NCBI GenBank assembly: GCA_037367355.1
Contig: CM074703.1
Location: 3,162,001 to 3,226,000, forward strand
Source of the DNA: Neoscytalidium dimidiatum
Lineage: Eukaryota; Ascomycota; Dothideomycetes; Botryosphaeriales; Botryosphaeriaceae
DNA length: 64,000 nt
Direction of reading: 5' to 3'
The first letter of the stretch is position 1, and each line of letters opens with the position of its first letter. Under the pieces are notes generated by a model, which ran no database searches, had not been told where the DNA came from, and saw only the letters and a list, made by a program, of their open reading frames with translations. Below, piece after piece: positions 1 through 12,159 of this stretch. The translations under genes and the position numbers were made by a program.

Positions 1-155
1 CGACTCCACACCATCACCGCCTGCCGCCTACCCACGGCCTATCGCCTGCAGTTCGGCCCGAGTGTAATTCCATCCGCCTGAGCTCTCAGCAGCCCCCCGA
101 GTGACCTCCACCAGCTCCGTCACACCCGCCACTGCCTGAAAAGCCCCCCGCAGCC

Positions 156-648
156 ATGTCCATCCCCAACGAGGCCCTGCAGAAGGTGAGTGCCCCGCGT
201 GCAGACGTGCAATGCGATCGTCATTACTGAGGCCTGTCAAGCTTCTGCAGGAAATTGAACAGAAAGCAGCCTTCTCCCAGCAGCAAATCGGCATCGTCAA
301 GGCTCAGATTGCCGCCAAGGCTCGCGAGCAGCGCATGCTGCAGTTGACCTCCAGCGAGGTTGACTCTCTGCCGAAGGACACCAATGTGTACGAGGGCGTC
401 GGCAAGATGTAAGTGGTAGCCACCTTTTCGCATCTTTCCGCCACGTCTTCAGAGCGCCCAAATATTTATCTTCTCACGTCAGGTTTGTGTGGAGCCCGGT
501 GGAGGACGTGAAAAAGCGGCTGGCGTCGGAGAGCGAGGAGTTGAAGTCGGACACGTCCAACCTGGAGAAGAAACTGAATTACCTGGAGACGACGTACAAG
601 AACAGCCGCGACAACCTCGAGCAGCTGTTCAAGGCGGGTCCCAAATGA
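156..648 (+). CDS. PFD1: Prefoldin subunit 1
   Basis: Beta-type subunit of the cytosolic hexameric prefoldin co-chaperone, which passes unfolded actin and tubulin to the CCT chaperonin. Three exons: 156-185, 242-408 and 483-648, giving roughly 120 residues, the normal family length. The first intron could instead end at 250, but the acceptor at 241 restores the family-like start MSIPNEALQKLLQEIE. The protein is two coiled-coil helices joined by a hairpin; the stretch DTNVYEGVGKMF is the conserved family block and is split by intron 2 (donor gtaagt at 409). The ATG at 156 is the first in frame and immediately precedes the conserved N-terminus. The next gene downstream is on the same strand, 1.35 kb away. 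Confidence 0.9.
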
Positions 649-2000
649 GCAATGAGGAAAAAGAAATAAAGGAGCGCCAGGGGGCGGCACAGCTCGCCCG
701 CGCCGCCCTCAGCCTGCCAGCCGACATGCGGATCAAAGAGCAGGTATTGGACGCCGCAATCATGTTGACAGCCGCGGAAGCGATCCGAGACGGAAAACAC
801 GAATGTTTCAAAATGCCGCGCGGTGCCTCGGAGATGGTGGATTCGTGCAGACAGGTACGACTATGCTTCTGCATCTGGCCCCCAATGAGCAGCGACCGGC
901 GAGCATGCTGCCATGTTGGGTGGCGGGGTTGCGAGAGCTCTAAGACCGACGCTAGGCCAAGCCCAGCCCTCCAACAGGAAAGTAGTAATAATAGCATCCA
1001 GCGATCGTCGTCGACTCACTCCTCGCCCACTTTTTGATTTGACCGTGGCGGGCAGCGTGGCAGCATTGCCGGTGCAGAACTAACGCTCACGAGAGCCAGG
1101 CTTTCGGCGCCGGCGGCTCGCGAAACACACGACCACGGCTTTAGGCGCGGACAGACTGAGGGCGCTCCCGAGGCATGCAGAGCGACGGCCTTTGACCTGC
1201 GAGAGCGGATGTACGAGCGAAGAGCCGCGCGCTCGTCCTGAGGCCGGCTTGCCGCATCGCCGCTAGCGGAGGATTCAGCGGCGTCGTCTTCCTAGCCTCT
1301 GCCCCGCGCCTTCGCCCGTCAGCACCCGATTCAGAGCCCAAGCCCTCCGCTTACGAGACGTCAAACGCACATCATGCGCGCCCTGATGCGGGAGCCGCCG
1401 CGCTTGTTGGCACCGAGGGCCAGGGCAGCGGCGCAGTGCTCAGCCCTTGAGCGGCACTGCATGTTCGCGCCGCCGTGGGGTTGGCCGAAGCTCCACTGCA
1501 TGTGAGCGGAGATGATAAAAGCACCTCAGATTTCAGCCCCCAAGGCTCCATCAGCCAAATTGTTCAGCTCACTGCCACCGCGCATTAAGACGAAAGCCAC
1601 CCGAGTCAGCTGCCTAGCCTACATTTTTCTGTTCACTTCTGTCTCGCCTCTTTTCCTCCGCTCTTCTCTTCCAGATCAGTTGCGCGCGTCACGCCTGGTC
1701 GCTTGTCCGGCGTGTGACCCATCTCAGTTACCTCGCCCTCCCATCACACCTGATCTGCCTCGAACATTCGCTCTGCTGCCTGCTTGCTACCTGTTGACTG
1801 CCTACCCACCCCGCCGACCTGCTTCGGGCCCCACCTAGCGCTGACGCCTGATTGTCATCAACCGCTGCGCCTACGCTATTCCTTCCCGGCTACACCTCAG
1901 GTCCGCCATCTATCTCTGACACCTGCCTGCTTCTCTCCGTTTTCAGAGAGGTGCGTCGAGGCAGCAATACATTACCCACGCCGCTGTGACCCCCAGCAAC
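649..2000. other. Intergenic, with pyrimidine-rich leader near its right end
   Basis: No reading frame here resembles a protein family. From about 1630 to 2000 the plus strand is rich in C and T, typical of a promoter and 5' leader of a highly expressed fungal gene, and leads into the start at 2001. Confidence 0.6.
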
Positions 2001-3617
2001 ATGTCGCGATACTACGAAGACGATTACTACGGGGTCCGCTATGGTCGTACCACGGGAGGATCCCGCGATCCTTATCGTCGCAGCGGTGGCCTCCTCGACC
2101 CCGGAGTCGCAAATTACCAGTCTGGCGGTATCCACCGCTCCCATTCGACAGGCTCGCGCGGCAGCCCTCGCGGCACGCCCAACATCCACATCTACAACAA
2201 CATCGACCAGGACATGCACCCTCGCCTGGATGCCCGCGCCGCACAGCGCACCCCGAGCGCCTCTCCCCGCGGCCGTCCCATCAGCGCCCTTCTCGACGAC
2301 GATGAGTGGGCGCTCGACGACGCCAGCCTCCGCCTCTCGAGATCACGGTCTCGCGGCCGCGCCGGATATGCCGACCATCACTTCCATCATCACGATCATT
2401 TCGGCGCCTCTCCCAGCCCGGACTTCCGCCTCGAGTTGGCGCTCAGTCAGGAGCGCCAGCGCGAGATGGAGGAACGGCTGCGGCGTGAGCGTGACGAGGA
2501 GTTCATGCGCAGGGACATGGAGCTCAAGCTGATGCGCGACAGACAGGAGCATGAGGAGGCGGAGGTGCTCTTCCAGAAGCGGCTGAAGCTGAAGATGCTG
2601 AAGGACAAGCAGGAACGTGACGAGGAGGAGGAGAGGATCAAGCGCGAGGAGGAACGCATCAAGGAGAAGTACGAGCGCAAGCGTCTGGAGGACGCGCGCA
2701 AGCGCAGGGAGGAAGAGGAGGAGCTGGAGAAGATCAAGAAGGATGCCATCCGTGACGAGAAGGAGCGCGCCGCGAAGGAGGCCGCCGCTAAGAAGGCGGC
2801 GGCCGAGGAGTACCAGCGCAAGATTGAAAAGGAAGCCAAGGAGGCGGAGGAGGAACGCAAGCGCATCATCGCGGATTTCGAACGCAAGAAGTTGGATGAT
2901 CAGAGGAAGAAGGAGGAGGCTGAGAAGGAGCTCATCGCGCGACTGAAGAGGCAGGAGGAAGAACGAAAAGAGAAGGAGAAGAAGGAGTGGGAGGAGTATG
3001 AGCGCAAGCGCAAGGAGAAAGAAGAGAAGGAAAAGGCGGAGAAGAAGGCCGCGGAGGAGAAGCTCGAGGCCGAGATGCGCGACCGGCTGGCGAAGTTCGG
3101 CTTCCAGGACAACCAGATCCAGGCCATGATCAAGCCCGAGAAGGCGAAAGATCTGCCCGTCGGACTCAGCCCAGGCAACCCGATTGACCCGTATCTCCAT
3201 CATCAGCACCACCACCATCAACCCAAGCCGACTTACGTTAAGGTGCATCGTGATCACCTCGCCATCGAGACGCTGACATACTATGGCCTGCCGTGGGAAT
3301 GGGATAGGGTAAGTTTAACGTCGCCGTTAAGATTTACGAATAGAAAATGCTAATTCATCCACTTTGTATTACAGACCGACACCGACTACATTATCATCCT
3401 CCGCGAAATGGACCCGCGCGAGACGGACATCCTGTTCGAGCATACGAAGCGCATCCGCAGCAAGACGGAGACGCGCTTGCTCATCACAGAGCGCCGCGAC
3501 CGCGACGGCCGGCCTGAATACGCTTGGGTGCGCAAGCGGAGCAAGAGCAAGAGCCCGATGAGGATCCGGTCGGCAAGTAGTCCGAAGAGGGTAGTCGGAA
3601 TTAGGGAGTTGTTCTAA
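2001..3617 (+). CDS. Coiled-coil protein with C-terminal DUF8035-like block
   Basis: Function unknown. Two exons, 2001-3308 and 3375-3617 (intron 66 bp, gtaagt...acag), about 516 residues. The first ~150 residues are Arg/Tyr/Gly/Ser-rich and disordered (start MSRYYEDDYYGVRYGR). Residues about 150-370 form a very long Glu/Lys/Arg-rich coiled coil. The C-terminal ~120 residues hold the conserved part: a His-rich run, then a segment around LAIETLTYYGLPWEWDR and, after the intron, DTDYIIILREMD and ILFEHTKRIR. From memory this tail matches the Pezizomycotina block named DUF8035. An in-frame GTG at 1986 would extend the frame, but the ATG at 2001 is the sensible eukaryotic start. The basic, RS-like C-terminus may point to nuclear location; that is inference. 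Confidence 0.8.
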
Positions 3618-4226
3618 ACTGAATGATGTCGGTTTGGTGATGGTATTACGCCCCTTTTACCTTTTCTTTTGTCATGGCTGCATGGCTTTTGATCTTCCGC
3701 TTCATCTTATGCGTTCATGATAAGCTCATGTCTATCTTCCTTCGTCTTCCTTGCCTTTCCTTTGGTGACAAATTGGAAATGGTCGGAGACGGATGCGAAG
3801 ATGAGATGCACGCTGAATGGTGGGGTGTCTGGGGTCACTGGTTTTGATTGGATGATTTTATACCTCGTTCTCTCATTGGTTCGTGCACGTGTCATTTCTC
3901 TCCCCTTCGGTCAATGGCTTCTATCTCATGAGTTTCCGCGTTCTGATATATACCTACTATCTCCTTCATCGTTATTGTACTCGGTGCATGTGTGGTCGGC
4001 TTGATGGAGATAGGGAATGGTAACTCTCTTTTCTTCTACTACACGAGTGCTACCGCTTCTAGAAGGGAAGTGGTACAAAAATGGATGGGTGATGCGTGAT
4101 GAGCTGTCTTGCTTCACAGACTGACCTTTCCGTGCGTCCCCGCTTCCCCGCCTGCGCGCTGTCGCCATGCTCGTAGCAGGATAGGACAGAAGTGTCTTGT
4201 GGTGTGGTGACGCACTTCTCGTTCGC
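3618..4226. other. Intergenic between convergent genes
   Basis: Holds the 3' ends of the DUF8035-like gene (plus strand) and of the hydroxy-acid oxidase (minus strand). Nothing else recognised. Confidence 0.6.
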
Positions 4227-5981
4227 TTACAGTTTACTCAGAACTCCGTCTGGACCGAGCAGCGAAAGGTGGCTCCGATTTATCTCTTTGATGCTCTTGC
4301 ATCTGCGCGGGTAGGCAAGGGACCTGGTCAGCGGCGTCGGAGACCCAGATGGGACGGTAATTGGTAGTGGCCAAGGGGATTTTTGACAAAGACTCACCCA
4401 GCCAACCCCATCGTGATCTTGAACTCTGCCATCAGTATCTTAAGCGCCAGCTCCACGCCTTCCTGCCCGTCGACCTGTCACCGCGTCTTCAAGTCAGCTC
4501 TCTCATCGCACAAAATCAAAAAGGGCGTAGGGAAAAAAAAAAAAAAAAGAAAACGACACAGCAAAGCAGAAAACGACACAGCAAAGCAGAAAACAAGGAG
4601 ATACACTCACAGCCAACCCCCAGATCGGCACCCTGCCGACGAACACGCACGCGGCGCCCAGCGCGAGCGCCTTGAAGACGTCGCTGCCGCGCCGGACCCC
4701 GCCGTCGAGCGCGACGGGTATCTTGCCGGCGGCGGCGGCGGCGCACTCGCGCAGCGCGTCGAGCGTGGCCGGCACGCCGTCGAGCTGCCGCCCGCCGTGG
4801 TTGGAGACGACGACGCCGTCGGCGCCGTGCCGGATCGCGAGCGCCACGTCGTCGGCCGTGTACACGCCCTTGATCCACAGCTGCAGCGCGGTCTTGGAGC
4901 GCAGCCACGGGATGATGTCGTCCCAGGTGAGGGAGTTGTCTGAAGGAGGGATGGGGGGTTTCGGCTGGTTAGCGGTGGGTCATTGGTTTTTTTTTTTTTT
5001 TCGCTGGGTTTGCGAAAGGGAGGGGGGGGCAGTTTGAAGGTGGTGAGGAGGGTCTACCGTAAGAGTTCTTCGGATCGCCGAAGGGCTCGTCGACCTTGTC
5101 GGTTAGGTTCGGGTAGGTCATGCCGTCGGGGAGGGTGAAGTTGTTGCGGTACTCGTTCAGCCGGAGGCCGAGGACGGGGCAGTCGACGGTGAGGAAGATG
5201 GCTTTGTAGCCGGATTCTGGTGGTGAGCAGGTTCGTGGTTTAGTGTCCCGTCTTCTCTTGCTGCAGACCCCCCCCCCCCCCCTTTTTTTTTGTTTTGCCT
5301 GGTACTCAGAACACAGACGAAGCAGTTCCATATCTCCTGCTTGCGGCAGCCGCTGGGATAAGACCCATGATACGAAGGAGAGAAAAAGAATATCACTTAC
5401 TCTCCGCCCTTCGAATCATCTGCTCCGCAACACTCCGATCCCGTAACATCGTTACCTGGATTGCATATGGATTCCCCTTGCCTTCCGCTATCACGTCCTC
5501 CATTGGCGCCGTCGAGTACGCTGACAAGCCCATGCAAATACCTGCCTTGGCTGCTGCTCGGGACGTTGCCACTTCGCCGTCAGGGTGCGCCAGCTTATGC
5601 ATGGCGGCCGGCGCGAAGCCGAGCGGGAAGGAGACGCGCGTTCCGAAGATGGTAGTAGAAGTTTCTATTGATGATACGTCGACCAGGATACGCGGCCGGA
5701 TTTTATACCGGTTGAAGGCAGCTTCATTATCTTGGAGGCTGCGCAGGGAGTTCACTAAGTGTGGGTGTAGGCGGGCAGCGTGGGGTGTACGCACGTTATC
5801 ATGTCACTTGCGCCTTCGTTGAAGTAGTCTGGGGGAGTGGTTTAGCATTCGCATCACTGAAAGGAGTGTTATGTGGCCAGAAGTTACCTCTGTACATAGG
5901 TGGGAGCTTCTTGGAAGCTTCATCCTTGAGGTCTTTGATGGTAAGTATCTTGGGGTGAAAAGCCTGGGGGCGGTTAGCCAT
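4227..5981 (-). CDS. FMN-dependent alpha-hydroxy-acid oxidase/dehydrogenase
   Basis: Oxidises an L-2-hydroxy acid (lactate, glycolate or mandelate type) to the keto acid using FMN. Seven exons on the minus strand: 5981-5888, 5828-5795, 5738-5401, 5216-5058, 4939-4611, 4474-4398 and 4302-4227, giving 368 residues, the length of single-domain (S)-2-hydroxy-acid oxidases; there is no cytochrome b5 domain as in cytochrome b2. Visible family landmarks are YFNEGASDM with the FMN-site tyrosine, [29 protein letters not shown] with the catalytic His and substrate-binding Arg, and [20 protein letters not shown] for FMN phosphate. No peroxisomal SKL: the C-terminus reads LSKL, so a weak PTS1-like SKL ending is in fact present and peroxisomal location is possible. 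Six introns is many for this window. The upstream neighbour on the same strand is an FAD monooxygenase. Confidence 0.9.
4549..4594. repeat. 20-bp tandem repeat in an intron
   Basis: The unit gaaaacgacacagcaaagca occurs twice with a partial third copy, directly after a poly-A run, inside the 4475-4610 intron of the hydroxy-acid oxidase. It explains why that intron is longer than most here. Confidence 0.8.
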
Positions 5982-7531
5982 GGTTTTGAATTCTACAATT
6001 TATAGACAAAGTTTTCCTTCCGGTTTTCTCTGGTCAAGCCACTTCGTTGTATTCTTTCTTTGTATCCCCAGATTTAAGCTTGTGTAAAGTGGTGTTGAGC
6101 TCGGATATGCCGTGATATCCCGGACCCACTGATAGGCCTTATCGGCAGTGCATGTAGTCTTTAAGGCGTACAGTTGCCTGTGATACGGGCAAGGCTCGGC
6201 CCGTTTTCTCCTCAATAAGCTATTGGTGGGCGATAAAGATGAAAGTGTCATGCATCTTGTTCCCACAGGCTATTGCGGAAGGTCTCCGCGACGCACGCTT
6301 AGCTTTGAGTATGTGACTCCGCACCCAGATTGCCGGAACGAGGCATCGGATCCAATCCCGGCCGGACCGGACACGCGGGAACACCACCAAGAGCCATCAC
6401 TTATCTACAGGAAGATGTTGGAATATTTCGAAATGGTTTGATTGGGCTGCATGATACCGCTACTCCTTCCCCTGCACTTCAGAATTGGAGGGTTCACGCG
6501 CCTGAGCTCTCTCTCCTCCACTTCACATTCACGATCTGCTGAGAATCAAAGAAAATAATGCTGCAGGGCTACACCGATTCATGTGCAAGTGCTGATGCAA
6601 GTATCGCATCGCAGATCTTCTCAAGTATACGAGTTAATGACTATAAGAAATATGATTAGATTTTTAAAAAGACTCAAAGGTGCATCTATTAATATTCTAT
6701 ATTAGATGGTTGAAACTTTTTAGTATTAGCCGTCTAGACCGGGGTGACGTAGGCCGAGTGCTTCTATATAGTAGATGGTTGTTCAATCGCAGAGCTAAAA
6801 TTAATCGATAAATCGATGGAGATTAGTAAAACGGAAAGAACAAAAGACAGGGAATGCTGAGGTGGAGCCGTTCTTCATATGCCCCTTATACCATCCCTTT
6901 CGAGACCATTTCTCGAGAGCTCAGGTCAGGCCTTGTACCGGCGTGGCGGCTGCTTGGGGAGAATATTGATGTACAAAGAGAGGGATTGAGCTCGTCAGTC
7001 TTTGCTAATGATCAGTTACAATACTTCTCCGTTACCTTCTTCTTCTTCTTCTTCAACTTCAGCAGCAGCAACAAGTAGTTCAAATGCCTGACTAGTCTGG
7101 CAGTTTGACGTCCGAGATTTCGCGTACAGACGAACAGTTAGAATACAGCTGCAGATAGTTGAGATAGCTAAGGTGCTGTAAACCTAAAGACTTGCGTTGT
7201 ATTGTCCCCGGGCTATAAGGCAGTAGTCTGTCACGCACTGCTGCATGGCCCGGCATTATCTACAGCTACTGGACCTACCTCAGTTCTTCTACTACTATGT
7301 GACGAATATATATACGTGGTTTCCTAGCTAAATCCTTCTTCACTTGCAAACCTGCGTTCCCTACCCCTTTTCCTCTCCCTCGCCAAAGACACACCGAATG
7401 CCTCCGAAGCGCCGTGCCATATCGTTCCATCCGGGCAAACAGAAACGCTCGAACGGCAACCCAACGTAAGTAACCCCTCAAAATATTCCATGTCTCCGGG
7501 GCCTCAATGCTTGAGCGTCAGTGGAGAAATC
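5982..7531. other. Intergenic, AT-rich centre
   Basis: Contains the promoter of the hydroxy-acid oxidase near 5982-6200. Around 6600-6850 the sequence becomes AT-rich without repeats I can recognise. No convincing gene except the isolated possible exon at 7398. Confidence 0.5.
7398..7465 (+). other. Possible orphan first exon
   Basis: A CT-rich leader of about 70 bases is followed by an ATG opening a basic 22-residue peptide (MPPKRRAISFHPGKQKRSNG) that stops at a perfect donor gtaagt at 7466. No matching second exon is visible before the region becomes antisense to the FAD monooxygenase. It could be a real small gene start or chance. No function can be proposed. Confidence 0.2.
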
Positions 7532-9690
7532 TTAAGGAAGACTTCTCAATTTTGTGTGGGCGCTTAATTGAACCCGAAACGGAGTTCGAACAAATTCGGG
7601 CTGAGCGGACACGAGAACACGCGAGTTCTCAATGGCTCCGTAATCTTGGGAACGAAAAGCCCAGTCACTGTTTCGATGCTCGGCAACTTCAACCGCCTGA
7701 TCTTGTCCGCATTGCTGCTCTAACATAGGGGATGGGGAAAGATGAAGGTAGAAATTACACAACTGATATTCCTGCCATTCAAGTGCACCTACGGAACTCA
7801 TTTGCCGACAGAATTTTCCGGTACACACAGCAATCACGCGCTTCGCATGCTCTGCTGATGGCACCGAATCACCTCTCCAGCATACGTGCAAATCTGGTCT
7901 GACAAAGACCAACCGTGACGACCAAACTCTGAAAGCCTGTTCCTCTCCATCAAGCTGGAGGAGGCTCACCGGCACCCGCTTCTTTGAAGCTTCATGTAGC
8001 AGTAGCGACGAACCTCGATCCTCACCGCCAAAGAACTCTATCAGCGTAAACCATGGCCCCATCTTGTCAAATATGCTCGTCCCGTCCCTCAAAAAGACAT
8101 GTGGAGCGCGCATACCCGGCCACGTACTCGGCTGGTAGTGTATGGGATTGAACGCCGGTGGCGGAGAGTCCGGATCCGGGTAAATAACAGATGACTCGTA
8201 TCGGTAGCCCATCTCAACACCCAGACACTTGTTCTCGGCATCGTTCTCCTGGTAGTATCTGCGCACCGCTTCTCGCTTCTGCATTCCTTCAACCGTATCC
8301 GCTTCGATGATGCTGGCGTCCTTCCCCAGGACATTTGCTATGCCGCGGTGTACGGCCATGTTGACGTCTGAATAACCAACCGCGCGGAGCGCCACCGGCC
8401 TCCTTTCCTCCTCGTACGAACGAAGTAGCGGCCTAGGGCTAAAGCCTCTGATGACCGCGGCGAGCTTCCAGCCCAGGTCGAATGCGTCACCGACGCCCAT
8501 GTTCATGCCGTACCCGCCGGTGGGGATGTTCTGGTGAGCGGCGTCCCCGGCCAGATGTACCCTTTCCGAAGAGCTGGAATACTGGCGGGCCACGGCGAGA
8601 TGAGAACGATAACTGGATTGGACTAGAACCTTGTCGATGGCCACGGGGTATTTCTCGCCCATGCCCCCCAGAACCGTGGATACCACGTCAGATGGATCCA
8701 TGGCGGATGTGTCTTCGTCCGGAGAGATGTGCTTGTGCACAGTCCAGGTGTCTATCTCATCCTGGGCGATGATGGCGCCTCCAAAACCGCTCTCCCCTGA
8801 CATGGAGAACAAATGCCAGAACTGGCCCTGCCGGTGGAGCCGGCCGAGATCCTTCGATTTGAAATGGACAAGCATCGTGGCAAAGGGCCTGAAGTAAACT
8901 CAGTCAGCAAAAAAGGAGGGCTACAAAAAGACGCCTGGAAAGGACGCACGCAGGCTCGTCGTCCAGCTCGATATTGAGGCTCTTCCGGACCTTGCTTGAC
9001 GCGCCATCACAACCAGCCACATACGCAGATGTGAACGCCCACTTCTGGCCGGAAGCAAGCTCTTCCACATTCGTGCGCACGTTTTCCTCTCCTTCCTCGA
9101 CCGACTCGACTTTCCAACCGAAGCGCAAATCGATCAGCGGATTCGCATCACATCGCCGGCGAAGCTCACGCTCGAAGATTTCCTGAGAGATTCTCTGCCA
9201 TGGCACTCCTGGTTGCGATCCGTCATTGATGGACGCTATCTTCTTGCGGTACTCGTTCACGCTGGGCAAGTCCCACTTGGCGATAGCTTCGGGCATATTG
9301 AGGCCGCTGGAAAAGAGGACGGTGGACGGAATGGATGCATCGACGCCTAGACCATGGTCAAAGAAAAGCCGCTGTGAACACCAGAGCGTTGGGGATGCGG
9401 AGACAAACCTTTCTCACGCACCATCTCTTCTAATCCAACCCGCCGAAGCAGCTCCATAGAGCGTGCGTTGGTGAGGTCCATCTTTGGCCATCTGCAAGCT
9501 GAGTCATCCAAGCCGATTGACAGGTGCCAGCGCATACTTACCTCGTGGTTGTATTGTTTCGTTCCAGTACCAGAGAAGGTACACCGTAATATGCGAGAAC
9601 CCAGGCTAGCAGCATGCCCACGGGTCCGCCACCGGCAATGAGCACCTGGTTGCTGGCCAAGTTTTGTTCGCGAAGTTGCACTTTAGACAT
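7532..9690 (-). CDS. FAD-dependent monooxygenase (PHBH-fold, phenol hydroxylase-like)
   Basis: Flavoprotein monooxygenase of the FAD_binding_3 family that hydroxylates aromatic or related substrates with NAD(P)H and O2. Exons on the minus strand: 9690-9542, 9491-9409, 9346-8950 and 8888-7532 (introns 50, 62 and 61 bp). Landmarks: the Rossmann motif IAGGGPVGM near residue 20, TRWPKMDLTNARSME, the DG motif VAGCDGASSKVR, and the flavin motif HLAGDAAHQNIPTGGYGMN. The C-terminal thioredoxin-like part ends in LVFVRPDLHVCWRGD. The frame then runs on to 7532 with about 80 unfamiliar residues (661 total, rather long); a donor-like gtaggt just after the conserved part suggests a final intron or earlier end, so the C-terminus is uncertain. 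Substrate unknown. Its neighbour downstream on the same strand is another oxidoreductase, so a catabolic pair is possible. Confidence 0.87.
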
Positions 9691-10462
9691 TGTTGGTCAG
9701 GGTAACTTGTTTGAAGCAATAGATTTCAGGTTAAACCTAGAATTCTCTTGCAGATGGCATCGCATGATTTTAAAGGGAAAGCCAACTAGCCATCTATGAT
9801 CTTAGGTGTATAAGCCCAATAAGTTCGGGTAACGATCACCTCTCCACGCAAACTATCGTGTAGGCGGCCATGCAGCTCGGTCGGAAGCCGATCCGGGGAT
9901 CCGGTGATCAGGATATTTGGTTGCTGTCTCTCATATTTCCGGCTTCCGGTTCACCATTTTGAGCACCGGAAAGGTTGACGAGAACATATAATATGAGCAT
10001 TAAGTGGACCTATTTTGTTATGCTGCTGTCGACCGACCGCGGTCCCAAGTGTCGCTCCGGATCGTGGCTGACATATCGTTGGAGGATATAAGTGACTTTT
10101 GTCAGCATAAGCACATGAACAACCAAAGCAAGGATCAAAAAGGAATGAGGGTCCGCACTCGGGCTGGCCCAATCTCCGCAACCCCGGCCCGCATCCAAGT
10201 CTGGCGGTAGATCCTCGGCTTTTCGGCACAAAATAAAGGACGTGGGGACGTTGAATCGATCACATGAGGGTCGCAGTGGAGGAGTTCAGAGTACAGTCAG
10301 GGAACATCTGCCCGCTCTTGGCGCTTTGCATTCAAACCTAGGAAGCCAAGCCCATGAAAGATAAATATGTGGTTATCGAGAGTAGGATCGTCCAACATTG
10401 CTCCGGAAAGACTTTTTGGAGCATGCAGTGCCCCGACATCTTACCAACTGATGAACCCCCCC
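9691..10462. other. Intergenic
   Basis: Promoter side of the FAD monooxygenase and 3' side of the anthranilate phosphoribosyltransferase gene. Nothing else recognised. Confidence 0.5.
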
Positions 10463-11840
10463 TCAAACCTTGACTCTGTTGGTGACTTCGACAAAAGCCT
10501 CCCATTGCTTAAGTGCCTCACCACTTTCGATGGCCCACCGCGCTCTTCTGACACCCTCCTTCCAGCGGCAGCCTCCAGGGCCGCGCTCTGTGATGACCTT
10601 GCCATCGTCACCAGGACCCATGTTGCTCTCGTCAGCCTCGCAAATGCCGCTCACCACAAACAGAGCAGCAGTGTTGATGAGAACGAAGTGCAAGATCGGG
10701 TCGTCGGAGGGCAATTCATTGTTTAGCAATCTCATGAGAATTTCTGCATTCTCGTGCGCCTCTTTGCCCGGGCTGACCTCCGTCAACGCATGGCGAGGAA
10801 GGCCAAAGTCCTCGGGAGCAACCTCGAAATTCTCGATCTCGACTAGAGTGCGCGGCGGCGCGTCATCGTCAGACGTGGTGTATTCCTCGTCGGCCTCGTC
10901 CTTCGGGCCGCGGAACTCAGGGTTGGGACGCTCTTTCAGCATCCAGCAGTTGCTGGGTCCGGCGCAGCTGAGCTCGTCGAGGTCCTCGGTGCCGCAGATG
11001 ACTAGGGCCTTGCGGGCGCCGGCGAGCTTCAGCACTTCGGCAAAGACAGGGCCGACGTCGCGACGGGCGACTCCAATGACTCTGGCTTCAATCAAAGCCT
11101 CGACCGGGTTCGTCAAGGGACCCAGGAGGTTGAAGATCGTGCGCCAGCCCAGCTCCTTGCGAATAGGCGCAACATATTTCATAGCCGGGTGGAATATGGG
11201 AGCAAAGAGGAAGGCATAGTTGGTGCTTTCGTAGATTTCGTTAAGCGTGTCAGGCGTGACGGCGCTAATAACGGGAGCGCGAGGTTGGGTGCTGTCAAGC
11301 AGGTCGGCGGAGCCAGATTTCGAAGTCGATGAGCGGTTCCCATGCTTGCTGAGACGGAGAAGGGACGAGGCCAATATAGACGAGGTAGTGCTGACGTTGT
11401 AGGTGTTGTGCGAGTCGCCGCCGGTACCTACGATGTCGCACTGCAATAGTCCGCGAGTCAGCAGAAAGTCTATTGGCACATTGAGGCCTGACTGCGAGCA
11501 GTAGCAAACGGGCATACCATACCAGCCCACCGCGGTAGTTTCCTTCCCTGCGCACGTTCTTCTTCAGGACTTCGCGCAGTGCCTTCTTGTCGACTTGGGC
11601 GGCGGCGTCGCGCATTGCGCCTGCGCACTTGAACAGGACATCGGCCTTGCGGTCGTACTCCTTGAAGTGCAGAGCAGTCAGGAGAGCGCCAGTCTGGACG
11701 GGAGAGAGGCTGTTGGTGAAGATTTGCGATATGGCCAGGGCAATCTCGTTGGCGGTGATTGGCGGGGCATTGGGATTTGGAAGGTCGGGCCAGAGGCGCT
11801 TGAGCAGCGGAGTAATCGAGATCTTTCCCTCCTGAGCCAT
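10463..11840 (-). CDS. TRP4: Anthranilate phosphoribosyltransferase
   Basis: Second step of tryptophan synthesis: joins anthranilate to PRPP. Two exons, 11840-11523 and 11440-10463 (intron 82 bp), 431 residues. The N-terminal helical domain (residues 1-100) includes ISQIFTNSLSPVQTGALLTA. The active site follows directly after the intron: CDIVGTGGDSHNTYN binds PRPP, then KHGNRSSTSKSGSADLL, and VAPIRKELGWRTIFNLLGPL of the central domain. Residues about 295-330 are an Asp/Glu-rich insertion (region of DEADEEYTTSDDDAPPRT) not present in bacterial TrpD and probably a surface loop. The start chosen is the first Met of the family-like N-terminus. It shares a 319-bp promoter with MAK21. Confidence 0.95.
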
Positions 11841-12159
11841 GGCTGTCTGGCGGGTTGTCAGACAGTGAAGAGGAGAAGAATTGGGGGAATTGAGCTTGTG
11901 CGACGCGAGATGACACCGTGACTGTTCGGCGGCGGAATGCGCGGGCTGGCGGGGCAGCAGCGCGGAGGAGCCCTGCCGGAGCCCTGCCGGAGCCCTTGAG
12001 CGAGCGCCAGTGCGGCGGGGCCGATAAATGGCAGTGACAGGGTTCGCCGATCTCCGACCGCTTGGCGCGAGTTTTTTCGACAAAATCGCCGTCGCGACTC
12101 TCGACCAACCGCGTCGTAGGGACCTTAAGAGGCCCAACCAAGCATTCACATTCACAGCC
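11841..12159. promoter_or_regulatory. Bidirectional promoter TRP4 / MAK21
   Basis: The starts of the tryptophan gene (minus) and the ribosome-biogenesis gene (plus) are separated by only 319 bp, so this segment must contain both promoters and both 5' leaders. It includes a short GC-rich direct repeat (ggagccctgcc) near 11970-11995. I did not identify a specific factor site. Confidence 0.6.

Noticed and set aside
2343..3257. 304-residue Leu-rich antisense frame in the coiled-coil gene
   Set aside because: Complement of Glu/Lys codons gives Leu/Phe runs; no start context or family match.
4090..4130. Possible C/D-box snoRNA (gtgatga followed by ctga)
   Set aside because: The two boxes are only about 20 bases apart, with no terminal stem, far too short.
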